64,000 nt of DNA. Origin: Hirsutella rhossiliensis. Taxonomy: Eukaryota; Ascomycota; Sordariomycetes; Hypocreales; Ophiocordycipitaceae. The notes beneath the pieces are model-generated. The model saw only the letters and a program-made list of their open reading frames with translations, made no database searches and was not told the DNA's origin. The first letter of the stretch is position 1. Every line of letters begins with the position of its first letter. The position numbers and the translations under genes are program-made. The DNA lies in the NCBI RefSeq assembly GCF_020360975.1, contig NW_025408679.1, forward strand, positions 1,116,001 through 1,180,000. The letters are read 5' to 3'. Below are positions 33,787-45,500 of the stretch, one piece after another.

Positions 33787-34767
33787 GATTCGTGTCCATC
33801 TTTTCTCACGAGTTTCCATGCATGTTAGAGCCTTTTCCTTCAAAAACGTGCCTACATTAACATCTTCCCCAAGATCGTCCAAATATGGAAGCTGAGCGAG
33901 ACCCGAACCAGAGCCAGCTATGACATCTGGCCCCTCGTTTTAAATATGCCATGCTAGGAAGCGACATTTGGCCCGTCGTACTATGCCCCCCTCTCAAGGT
34001 TAATCATTTGCCTTTTACTCCAAGGCTTGCCAACACCGCTATTAATTACTATGGGGACCGAAAGGTATGCCGGGGCTCTGCGAGTTGCAGCAGAAATTAT
34101 ACGTTCTAACATTACCGTAGAAGTGCAACAAGGATGTCGGTCTACTAAGCGATGACGGGGCAGGGGAGAAAGGTTCAGATTGCTGATTTCTAAAGATTCA
34201 CCTATACAAATCTACAGTACGATGCTATCACGCGCCGGCTAAAGCAGAGCTCCGAGATATTTTGGAGGTGAGCCTCAGAAACGGGAGGATGCTATTACGT
34301 TAAAAGGATCCCGCCTCTCAAGTATCAAATGGCTCTTCAGAGATCACCAAATCAATCATTGGCTCTAGTTCTTCACTCTTTGCTCCGTCGTGATTGCGCC
34401 CCTATTCATTGTTCTTTAGTACAGTGCATATGTTATTCCTAAGTTTGTTCGGTCCCCTCAAAATTCGAAGTTATTGGTCGCTCTTAATTTTGATTCCTTC
34501 TCTTATGCCTCCGTGAGAAACTGGCCCAAAGAAGATTTAGGCCGAAAAGGCCTAAACTTATATCTTTCCCGTCCTTTCTCTTCCTCTCTTCGTCATTATC
34601 CTAGCTCTATCGAGCTCAAGATACGCCTTATACCCATTGTCTTATACTTCCTCAGCGGCCGGGTAATACTTTCGGCCGCTTAGCTCGATCTCGTTTTTGC
34701 CATTAAGCGAATTAGCCCTTAGACCAAGAGCTACTCCGACGCCTTTAGTGGGTGCCGTACTGCCGCC
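33787..34767. other. Intergenic, no supported gene
   Basis: Mixed composition with mild RIP-like patches at 34,540-34,700. Only short frames without recognisable domains. Confidence 0.45.
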
Positions 34768-35287
34768 ATGGCTGCACCCTGGATCCTCCAGTCTTTCCGC
34801 CGCTATAATATCAGCTGTGTTCAGGAAGCGGCATGCCTCGTCTCACTTATGCTTTTCGAGTCGTCTAGTTTCCAGTTCAAGCATAATATCATTCCGGGTC
34901 GAGCTAGGCAAGGCACTGCCAACATGCAAATAGCTAAATTTAACCTTCTCTATACCCAACAGGCGCTTCCTGAGGTCCCTAGCAAGATCGCTAAGCTTCC
35001 AAATGCCGACACGATCACCGATGGCGTTAAGAGCGAGATACTCTCTTTAGTGACGCTAGACGATTTCAACTTTGGCAGTGCCGCTTGGTTTCACAACACG
35101 CAGTGCCGCTTGGTTTCACAACACGCAGTGCAATAACACGACTGTCAAGGCCAAGCTGCGCAATTATGCTGTTGACGGCTGCCAGGATTATCTCCTAGAG
35201 TGTGTCGGCGTGTCAAGCGACGACGCCACGATTAGAACTAAGGTAAATAAGAATGTCGTTAAGGAATTGGGTGTGGCATCTGCATAG
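34768..35287 (+). pseudogene. Decayed uncharacterised fungal protein gene, frameshifted by a 25-bp duplication
   Basis: Two overlapping frames (34,768-35,136 and 35,072-35,287) are parts of one. A 25-bp unit at 35,077-35,101 is exactly repeated at 35,102-35,126 and shifts the frame by one. Counting the unit once gives 495 nt (164 codons plus stop). Phrases such as L-M-L-F-E-S-S-S-F-Q-F-K-H-N, P-G-R-A-R-Q-G-T-A-N-M-Q, F-N-L-L-Y and S-A-A-W-F-H-N-T-Q-C have the look of an uncharacterised fungal family that I recall with L-M-x-F-E-S and F-P-G-R-P-G-Q-G-T-R-N-M-Q segments. I cannot name its function. No signal peptide is visible at this start; upstream exons may be missing. Confidence 0.5.
35077..35126. 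repeat. Exact 25-bp tandem duplication
   Basis: Unit AGTGCCGCTTGGTTTCACAA plus CACGC, repeated twice without a mismatch, then a third partial AGTGC. It causes the frameshift in the surrounding reading frame. Confidence 0.95.
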
Positions 35288-36304
35288 ACATGTGTCCCTT
35301 TGTGGGATTGTTAAGTAAGCTATAGCTATTTTGATCTTCCTCGGCACCTCCCATTTCATCCTATAGGATCAATAATCACCGTCAGAGATCTTTCGTACTT
35401 GATATCCTGCTTTGGTCTCCTTTATGGGCTCCGGAAAGCTTATAGCGCGCACATAACGCTGCCGTTGCTTTCCTGTGGCTTAAGATAGAAAGGAAGTCGT
35501 TTCTTAAACCCGAAGGTTATATACGAAGTACATTTGCCTACTAAGTCCGACTCGGCGCGAGTGCCGAATTGATAAAAACTAAACTAAGGACCAAGCTAGG
35601 TTTACTTCTTATCTTATACCTTGACGGTGTTACCATCAGTTTGCGTTTGATTAAAGTAAAGTGTCTAACAAATAGGGTGACAAATTTCCTAGAATATTGT
35701 AACTTAGTTGATTTAGGGGAAAGCAGCTCGTAGAATGGTCTCGAATCTCTGCTATTGAAGTTCCCGTACCGAACGCCGTCAATGGTCAGCTTATAAGGCG
35801 ACTTGCTAGAACCAAAAAGGTGGAAAAGCTTCGTGCGTTATCCGGGCCCCCAACACACCCCTTTTGCTCAACCCCCCTTATACTCTGCACAAACGTGCCG
35901 CCCCATACGAATCTGGCCCGCTTTACTTACACGGAATCTACTCATTTTTCGGCCTGTTCGCCGGCAGTTGCCTCTCGCATGGAAAAAATGACTAGATTCA
36001 TTTTAACAATGCCAGTGAGTTAGGCGAGATATCGATAGAATCTTCTTAATCCCCCAATTTGTATAAAATAAAATATCTACATATCTTGCCTAAGATTAAA
36101 TTACGTACCTGCCTAAATGATTATCGGGCAAAATATGAAAATCTTTCATGAGCAAGCTTTGTAAGCAGAGAATTCATAAGCCATCATGAGTTCATTGTTA
36201 CAAAAGTTGATAAATTAGTGAGTCGCATATCTCCTTGATTTAGTAAATCCAATAAGGGATTTACCGGTGATCTGCCGGATCCCGTGACCCGCCGGACTTA
36301 CACC
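35288..36304. other. Intergenic, no supported gene
   Basis: AT-rich with partial RIP-like patches. Frames of 62-67 codons at 35,803-36,023 have no support. Confidence 0.45.
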
Positions 36305-36314
36305 GACATTCTGG

Positions 36315-36432
36315 GAGCGCGCGTTCTACTAGGGGAGTCAAGGAACAAACGTGCTGAACTGTACTCTAGACTGTGTAAAGGCCTTATAGGGACCTCCCTC
36401 CGGGCGAAATAAATCCTACCTACCTACCTACC
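36315..36432 (+). mobile_element. Severely 5'-truncated LINE tail, not mutated by RIP
   Basis: 118 bp. It matches the 3' end of the full LINE (41,805-41,905), reading GGCCTTATAGGGACCTCCCT and ending in four TACC repeats. It is flanked by ACCGACATTCTGG (36,302-36,314) and the same sequence at 36,430-36,442, a target duplication of 10-13 bp. CpA/TpG sites that are TpA in the long copies are intact here. Confidence 0.85.
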
Positions 36433-36442
36433 GACATTCTGG

Positions 36443-39400
36443 ATTGGACATTCTGCGGATTCTAAGGATCTCTCTAAAAGCTTGAATTATTACCTCTCTA
36501 TTGAATCGGAAAAGTTTTGTTGGTGGTTGAGTCTGCAGCATGAGCATGCTAGTGAGTGCGGGGCCTAGGGTTGGGCCGCGCGGCCCCTCATCGTCGCCGA
36601 CCGGAGGCAGAATCGTGAAACGTAAGCTACTCGATAGGACAGCAAAAGAGTTGAATAAAAGCAGCCGGTATGCGATAAGAGCGATAAGAAAGGAAACCGG
36701 TGAAATCGAATGCGCGAGGCTACCGGGAAATAAAAATATTAATAGAAGTTAAGAAGAAGCGGCGGTGATTGAGAAGGTTTAGGAGCTGCTAGACGAGTAC
36801 TATACGGAGTTCCGAGGATTAAAAGAGGCACTTAGAGAGCAAAATAAGATTATCCGCGAATAGTAAGAGACAATCCGAAAATAGAAAGAGGAAGTAGAAA
36901 AGCAAGGAACTATTAGCCGAGAACTTAATATTTATCTAAGAGATATAAAGTAGTAGATAAACGACTAACTTAAGTAGGTCCGAAAGTAACTCGAAGCTAT
37001 CGTCGCCGGCGTAGCGGTTACCCCGCCTAAAACGTTTGCTAAGGTTACGCGATTATCGCCGTCGCTATAATAAAGCACCGCCTAGTCGCTCTTATCTAGT
37101 AATACTATAGAATTTACCGCGAACGAGTTTTTCTATATAATCGATATATCCTAAGTAGAGGAATAGGATAGAGGCCGAGTATAGATAGGCTCGATTTAGT
37201 AAGCTATTAAAAATAAGGTTAGAGTAAAGGAAGGTTAAGCGACGTAGAGGTATATAGCGGTTATAAGGAACTCTTAAAATATAAAGTAAGTTAAGGTTAT
37301 TTATAGAGATAAAGTTAAGCTATAATAAGTTAAGGAAGCTACGTAGAAAATGGTAGTAATTAGAGCTCGAGTAATAAGAGATTAGCTTTACCGGTTAGAG
37401 TCGATAATATTAATTATATCGCGATCCTCGATAGAGAAGGCAATATCTTATAAGGTACGGCCGAGGCTCTTAGTGCGGAAAATAATATCTCGATCGGTAA
37501 GATTACCTAGCTAAGTAAGAAGGAAATAAGTAAAGTATATAGGTCTATAGTAGTCTACGTAACGAAAAAGACTAATATAAAGAAGCTTTTAGATAGTAAG
37601 TACTTTAATCTAGCTAAAGAGTCGGCGTATACTAATTTATTTAAACCCTATAAGGGACCGATATAGTACTTTAACTATTAAGAAATAGGTTATAAAGCCT
37701 TTAGATATAAGAAGCCTTAGGTATATAGAAGGTATACCGGTAGGGGTTATTACTATAGGGAGTGCTATATAGTAGAGCCTAAGTACGTTTTATATAGCGG
37801 ACCGCACGAATCGTTTAGCCGGAACTACTATATACGAAGTATATACTCTAATATATAAGATACTAAGTATTTTATAGCATAATATAGAAAAACGGGAATT
37901 AGTATAGTAGAGTTTAATAAATAATAAGGACCTTAAGGATTATAGAGTGCTAGCGGTCTCCGAACTATACGCTAGGATAATCGATAGTAAGGTAGTAATA
38001 AGCCCTATAATATATAGCAACTAAACGAAAATATTGCTAACGTATATAAGCGACGGCTTCTAGCCGATCTATAGTATACTTTAGGTGCGATATAACATAG
38101 AAGCGGTATAGATTCCGATTCTATCGGCCGATCTTATAGTAGTAGTGCTCCGACTACCGGAAAGAAGCGTTTTAGTAGTTTCGGTCTACGTAAAAGGAAA
38201 GGGCATAGAAGCGCTAAAAAGCATAACTAGGCTATTATATAACTTAATCTAAAGATTCCTTTAAGGCTCTAGTATACGTATAGATATAGTATTAGCTAGG
38301 GACTTTAACTCTTATAACCTACTTTAGGGAGGAGACGATATTTCGGTATAGAGATAAGGAGAAGCGGGGCCGATTATTAATCTAATAAACGATTATAGCC
38401 TTAAGAGCTTACTCTTAATAGGCACGAAAACGTAGTAACTTAAGGATTAGGAGAGTACTATCGACTTAGTATTAACGATATTAGAGTTAGCTAACGAAGT
38501 AGTAATATACGCTATTTACCTAACCGATTATAGATTAGACTATAGGGCTATTTAAACGACTTTTAATATTACGATACTAAAGAGAAGCGCGATACCTAGG
38601 CTTCTATTTAAGAACGCCCCTTAGAATCTTATACGAAGCTAGGTAAAAGACAATCTATAACTCCTACCTTAGGCTATCGACGTTTAAACCTAGATAGATT
38701 AGCTAATATAGGTCGTCCTAGGGGCTATCTATAAACTAACGCCTCGGGCACGGCTATTACCGTATATAAAACGATAGTAGACCTAGGATCTTATATAACT
38801 TCGGCGAGTATATACGTTCTAGTAGAACTAAGTATAGATATAACGACGAGTAAGCTAGGCGCGACTAGACCTCGAATAGCGGGCTAAAGAAGCAGCGAAG
38901 GAGTTCTACGATACTATTCGATACTAAAGGAAAGCGTATTAGGATAACTTCCTTTCCGACGATGCTAATATCTAGAAGGCGACTAAATATCTTAAAGTCG
39001 GTAAGAGCACTATAGGCGATAGGGTGCTACCTTTAAGGAAATTAGATAGATCGACGACTAAGGATAAAGTAGACTAGGTAGACGAGCTACTTAGTGCCTT
39101 TTTCCTACCCTTGCTTGCGAGAATCGAGGATAATAGGGTGCGACTATAGTAGAAAGCAGTGCCCTTACCTATACTAACTTTAGGAGAGATCGAGGAAAAG
39201 GTTATAATAGCGAAACTATAGAAAGCTCCTAGAGAAGATAAGCTTCCGATAGCGGTTTAGAGATAGCTCTAACTAGTGGTAAAAGATCGAATATTTACTC
39301 TCTTTAAGGCATCTCTCTAAGACGGCGTAGTACCTCGCTAATAGAAAAACGCGAAAATTATCCTACTAAAGAAGCTATATAAAAACGACTATATAGTAGC

Positions 39401-41905
39401 TAAGGCTTAGCGACTAATCTTGCTTTTATCGACGCTTAGAAAGATACTTAAAGCGGTCGTAGCCGAGCGTATCTTATATACTATAGAAACCTATAGTCTT
39501 TTACCCGCGAATTACTTTAGAGCGAGAAAGCGGCGATCCGCTAAGTAGGCGCTGCTATTACTATAGGAATATATTTATAAGGCCTAGCGCAACTATAAGG
39601 TACTTAGCCTTATTAGTTTTAACGTTAAGGGCGCCTATAATAGAGTTTATAAGGATAGACTGCTTAAGAGGATAAAGGTAAGAGGGATACTAGCCGAACT
39701 AGTATAATAGATCGATGCGTTTTATTCTAGGCAAATAGCCTTATTAGTAGTTAATAGGTATACGTTAGAATAATAGGAGCTACCTTAAGTAGGCCTCCCT
39801 TAAGGATTACCGCTATTACCGATCCTATTCCTCTTCTTTAACGCGGACCTTGTCTAGAGAAGAATTAAGGCGGAAAGCGGCTCGATTATATTCGTTAACG
39901 ATTACTCGGCCTAGGTAACTAGACCTACTGCGATAGCGAACCGAGAAGGTATTTAAGCGATTATCGACGACGTACTTAAGTAGGAGGCGCGTAGCGGTGC
40001 AACGTTTAAAATAGAAAAGACGACGATTATCTATTTTATATAAGCTATAGTACGTAATAGCGATAGCCTATTTCTAATTCGAGGCTAAGAGGTCTAACCT
40101 AAGAAGAGTACTAAGATCCTAGGAGTAATTATAGATAATAAGCTGCGATTCTAGGAATATATAATAAAAGCGGCTACTAGTAGACTTAGAGCCGCTATAG
40201 GCCTAAGAAGGCTAAAGATACTATTACTAAGAGTATCGAGATAACTTTTTAAAGTAATAGTCGCGCTAGCTATAGATTATGCCTTTAATATCTAGACGTA
40301 TACCCTCTATATAAAATAGGTAGGCTAGATAAATAAAGTATAGATAATAGGGGCGTAAGCTATTATAGGCGCGTTTTATACGGTCGTAAAGACTATAGCT
40401 ATAGCTAAGGCTAATATTTAGACGATAGAGGAACGATATAAATAGGCTATAATTAGACTCTATATTAGTCTTTATACCCTACTAATAGTATATCCGCTAG
40501 TAGCGTTAAGAAATTATATAACTAGGCGGTTTATATCGCTAATATAGAAGATTATTTTAGCGGTGTAAATAGTATAGATAGACTAGATAGAAGATATATA
40601 TAAGTATGCCTTACTACTATAGACACCCCGTATCTAAGTAATATTAGAGAGCGATAAAGCGAAGGCCGTTAAGGCAGCGAATAATACTAAAGGCATTATA
40701 ATAGTAATATCTAGCTCGCAAAGAAACGGTATAGTAGGGATAGGAGGCGTGGTGCGTAGTATAAACCGCAACCGCTCGGGCGTCGTTCTTACTAGCTATT
40801 CCGTGTATCTCGGGACTACGGAGGAGCAGAACCCGTATACGGCGGAGCTAGCAGCGATAGCTATAGCGCTAATATATACGCCGATAGACCCGCCTTATCG
40901 AGAAGTAACGGTTATAATAAGCAGTCGCTTAGCCCTAGAAGTAATTAGGCGTCCTTATAGGTAATCTAGCTAAGGAATTATTCGTAAAATTTATAACTAT
41001 ATTAATCGACTAGTTGGGCGAGGCTAGTCTATAAAATTTATCTAGGCACTAGCTAAGGAAGTATAGCTCGTATAGGCATCGGCCGCTAAGACGGCAGCGA
41101 AGAAAGCAACTTAAGTAGGAGCGGTGGTAGAGGAGCCGTCGTATAGAGCTAGATCTACTATACTTCGTCTAGCACTCGCTCGATAATAGCGTGACTAGCT
41201 TCCGGAAAATATAGAGAAACACTTAAAACGCATCGATAGGGCTTTACTAGGGAAGTATACCTATACTCTTTACGATTCTCTATTAAGAAAAGAAGCCGAT
41301 ATTCTCGTCTAGCTTCGCACCTATATATCGCGACTAAATAGATACCTATATATAATAGGAGCTATAGATTCGGATTTATATAATTATAGATAGGCACGAG
41401 AAATAATTAATTACTTTCTCTTTCGATATATAAAATAAATTACGTAATATAACTTTCTCTTTAAATACGCGAGAGCTAAGGTTAGGAACTTATCTTTCTT
41501 CTTAGGAGGAAAGGCCGTATCGGATAGCGATAAATAAAAGCTAGATATATAGGCTATTCGTGCGGCGATTAAATTTATAATTAAGACGAAAAGGCTTAAT
41601 AGGGACTAGCAACTACTAGGAGACAATTAAACTCTAATACGCGACTTAATTAATATAATTTAGCTTTAAGTTTAGTAGACCGCGCTTTAGCTACCGCCAA
41701 TAGGATGCTAAATACTTAGAGAATTTAGCCTTTAAGTAGGCCTATTATAGGACTAATAGTAACGAGGCTAACTAGTAAGTAATATAATAATAATCCGTAG
41801 GGTTTAGGGAGTTAGGTACTAAACGTACTAAAATATAACTAGATTATATAAAGGCCTTATAGGGACCTCCCTCTAGGCGAAATAAATCCTACTACTACTA
41901 CTCCC
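36443..41905 (+). mobile_element. Full-length Tad/I-type LINE, RIP-degraded (copy A)
   Basis: ORF1 begins at ATG 36,540 (open for 70 codons, basic K-R-K-L-L-D-R-T-A-K-E-L-N segment), then decays. ORF2 shows the endonuclease motif R-D-F-N-S-Y-N-L-L near 38,294-38,325 (from GDFNSHNLLWGGD), RT blocks S-T-L-R-K-I-L-K-A-V-V-A-E-R near 39,430, F-N-V-K-G-A-Y-N-R-V near 39,620, F-V-N-D-Y-S-A near 39,893 (from FVDDYSAW), and an RNase H with Y-T-A-E-L-A-A-I-A-I-A-L (open frame 40,749-40,964). The 3' end has CTACTA-type repeats. The first 250 bp are nearly free of RIP while the rest is heavily mutated. Many stops; inactive. Confidence 0.9.
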
Positions 41906-42255
41906 TTATATTAAAAGAGTTATATAGTAGTTTAGTCGGTAGTATAAGCATGCTAGTAAATGCGGGGCCGCGCGGCCCTTTATTAGGTAGGATCGTAAAA
42001 CGTAAGCTACTCGATAGAATAGTAAAAGAGCTAAATAAAAGCGGTCGATATACGATAAGAGCGATAAGAAAAGAAATAAGTAATAAAGAATATATAAGGG
42101 TATTAAGGGACGAGAGTATTAGTAGTAGTAACGAGGAAATAGCGATAATTAAGAAGGTCTAAGAGTTACTAAAAGAGTATTATATAGAATTCTAAAGATT
42201 AAAAAGGATACTTAATAGGTAGAATAAGATTATCCGCGAGTAGTAAGAGATAATC
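41906..42255 (+). mobile_element. LINE copy B, start (ORF1), head-to-tail with copy A
   Basis: Directly follows the tail of copy A and repeats its 5' region (ATGCTAGTAAATGCGGGGCC at 41,950 versus the matching start at 36,546). An open frame 41,950-42,162 covers the ORF1 start. It is interrupted at 42,255 by the Ty3 element and continues at 55,794. Confidence 0.85.
42251..42255. repeat. Left target-site duplication of Ty3 element (TAATC)
   Basis: TAATC at 42,251-42,255 and again at 55,794-55,798. Joining the flanks restores the LINE ORF1 sequence seen in copy A near 36,870. Confidence 0.9.
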
Positions 42256-42512
42256 TATAAGAGCGCTACTAGGAGGTATAGGCTAATAAAGTACTTAGGT
42301 ACGTAGTACTAATATATTAGTAGGGTATCGGTAGGGAATCGTGCCTACCCTACTTATATATTATAGACCTCTTACTACTTTAACTAAAGAGGAAAAATCC
42401 CTCTTCCTATACGCTTTAGTCTTATAATAAGGAGAATATAATATATATAGCGTAGTACCTCTAGCTATCTCTACTACCTAACTAATCGTACTATAATATA
42501 TATTCCCTTATA
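42256..42512 (+). repeat. 5' LTR of Ty3 element
   Basis: 257 bp, starts TATAAGAGCG and ends CCCTTATA (TGTAAG...CTTACA before RIP). Same length as the 3' LTR. Confidence 0.9.
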
Positions 42513-45500
42513 ATTTCTAAAGCTTCCCTTTTTAGTTACTTAGTAAAGATAGCTACTTAGAGAAGACTATATAACGCTCTTATAGCGCGACGTAGTAGTT
42601 AACTAGTCGAGGCCTCTTTATTATATATATTAGGTATCTACTTAGGAGATAAAGAACCGGAAGATATATCCTTAGAATAGACCCCTATTACGGACGATAT
42701 TCTAACTATATCGAAGATATCGCTACCTATAGGCATAAGACCGTTAACTTATAAAGAAAAGCTTATAGCCCTATAAGCGCGTATTAAGGAGCTAGAGGAG
42801 ACGAAACGCCTATAAGACCGCGTTATATAATTAGAGGAGGAAATTACTAAACGTGCTAGCGCTATCGCTATCCGTTTAGGAAAGCATTAATAGTCCTACT
42901 CCCTTAAATCGGACGGTAGTCGCGGTAGCGAGGTTAAAATTAAAAACATCGCTTAATTATCTTAACCTACTAATATATAGAAACGTCTAAACTAGACTTA
43001 CGATCTAAAGGACGCCTTTAGGGTAGCGCCTAAACGCTTTTATTACGATAAAATAAAGATCCTTTACGCGGTAGATTATATATATAGCGACTATAAAGTA
43101 AGATAGCGCTAATACCTTAAAGAATAAACGCCGATTAACCGAACTAAATATAGTATAGATTAAGTATACTTTAAGGAATAAATACTTATCTTAATTAAGG
43201 ATACTATAAATAAGGAGATATTATTAGCGATATAATTAAAGGAGGCTCGCTAATAAGAAGGCTAGTCCCCTTTAGAGTTTAGCTTATACCTTAACTCCTT
43301 AGAAAGGTATTTTAAACGCCTATTAGAAAAAGTATATACTCTTATATTTTTCGCTAAGCTAAAGCTATAACTTTAAGACTAAATTAACCTTTATTTAATA
43401 CTTATTTATACCTATTAATAGGAAGAGCTTATATAAGTCGCTTAATAATATTAAGATACTACTACTAATAAGAGGTAATATACTAATACTACTTTTACCC
43501 TTAAAGGAACTAGGAATAGAAGTTATACTATACCTTAAGGCGGTATATATAGGGGAAGGAATTAAAGAGGCCGATAAGCTAGGCTAAATCGTTAAGGAAA
43601 TACTACCGATTCGACTAATAACTAGTAAGCTAGCGATATACCTACTAAGGGTCGAACTAAGGGACGTTATTAAAGAAGAGGATCTTTTACTTAATCGGGA
43701 ATTATATATTTCTAATATAATAAGCCGGGATACCTATCTATAGAATATACTAATTCTTTAAAGGTAGAAACCCTAGTAAAGACTCTTAGACTTAATACCG
43801 TAAAATAAGGAAAAGGTAAGATATTAGGGTAATCGCCTCTCTCTTAGTAAACTTAATACTTATAAGATAGTTACTTAAAACTCCTATAATAATATTAAGG
43901 CAAAACCCTACTAAAGTCCCTATATACCTAGATACTTATAGTACCGTTAACCTCGTAGATATATACTTTACTTAATAGTAGGGATTGCTATAAGTAGCGC
44001 TATTATACCCTAAGTTATTAGGGCTTAGTAATAGTAAGGTAAAGGAGTATAAAGTATAGTTAGTATTACTCTAAATAATAGATATAAGAAGCACCGAAAA
44101 GATAATTACTTATTTTTATATTAGTACTAATAAGTTAATACTAAATAATCGGGTACTAATCCTTTTATTAGTTACTACCTTAGAGGATAAATATATCTAT
44201 ATTATCTTATAGAAACGATAGTAGTAGTTTAAGTATTAACTAAGTAGCGAAACCTAATAAAATCCTTATAGATTACTTTAAGAATATAAAAATAAGGTAA
44301 GGGTATATATAATAGCGCTTAATCTTAAGCTAATCCTACTACTAAATAAAGATAAGGATAAAGGGATTTTATAGGAAGAATAGGCCGAAATCCTACTAAC
44401 TCTTTACTAGTTTAAAGATACCTTCTTAGTTAATAAATCTAATTTATTACTAGCTAGAAAGGGAATAGATTACTTAATTAATTTAATCCTTAATATAGAA
44501 CCTCCTTATAGACCGATTTACCCTCTATTATAAAGGGAACTCTAAGTATTACGCGACTAGATCTAAGACGTAATAAAAAGGAAAATAATCTAAGAGTTAA
44601 AGAGCCTAGCTAGGGCGCTTATCCTTTTCGTTTTAAAAAAGGATAGTACCTTACGGCTATATATAGACTACTAAGGACTTAACTAGGTTATATAAAAGAA
44701 TCGGTACCCTTTACCCTTTATTTTAGAGATTATTAACCGTTATTAAGGAGCTAAGTATTTTTCTAAGATTAATATATAGAATGCGTATTAATATATTTAA
44801 ATTTAAGATAGAGATAAATAGAAGACCGCTTTCTAAACGCGTTATAGATATTTCGAATACCTAGTAATACCCTTTAAACTTACTAACGTACTAGCTATAT
44901 TTTAGAGCTATATCTATTAAGCGCTTAAGGGGCTTATAGATATAATTTATATAGTTTACCTCGATAATATCCTTATATACTTTAAGATAAGAGAAGAATA
45001 TACTAAATACTTAGGATAAGTAATAGAAAAGCTAAGGGCTATAAAGCTCTATATAAAACTATTAAAGTATATCTTCTATTAATAGTTAGTTAAGTTCCTT
45101 AGGTTTATATTATCTATTAATAGGGTATTAATAGACCCTTAATAGGTAGAGGTAATAGCTTAATAGCCTAAACCTATAACCTACTATAATATTTAGGTTT
45201 TCCTTAGGTTCTATAATTTTTACCGACGATTTATATATAGGTACTTAGGAGTTATAGCGCCCTTAACTATATTACTAAAGGGGAGTAAGAATAGGAAGAA
45301 GCTAGGGAGTATAGAGCTAAACCTTACTAAAAGGGTAGCGTTTTAGGCTCTTAAGGATACTTTTTAAGGAGCCTTACTCCTTTAATATTATGATCTAGAA
45401 AGACGTATTTATATCGAAATAGATATATTATAATTTGCGATAGTAGGGATTATCTCTTAACCTAATAATAAAGGGCGTTACTATCCGATCGTATTTTAGT

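Noticed and set aside
40749..40964. 71-codon ORF as a gene of its own
   Set aside because: It is the RNase H fragment of LINE copy A (Y-T-A-E-L-A-A-I-A-I-A-L), open by chance between RIP stops.
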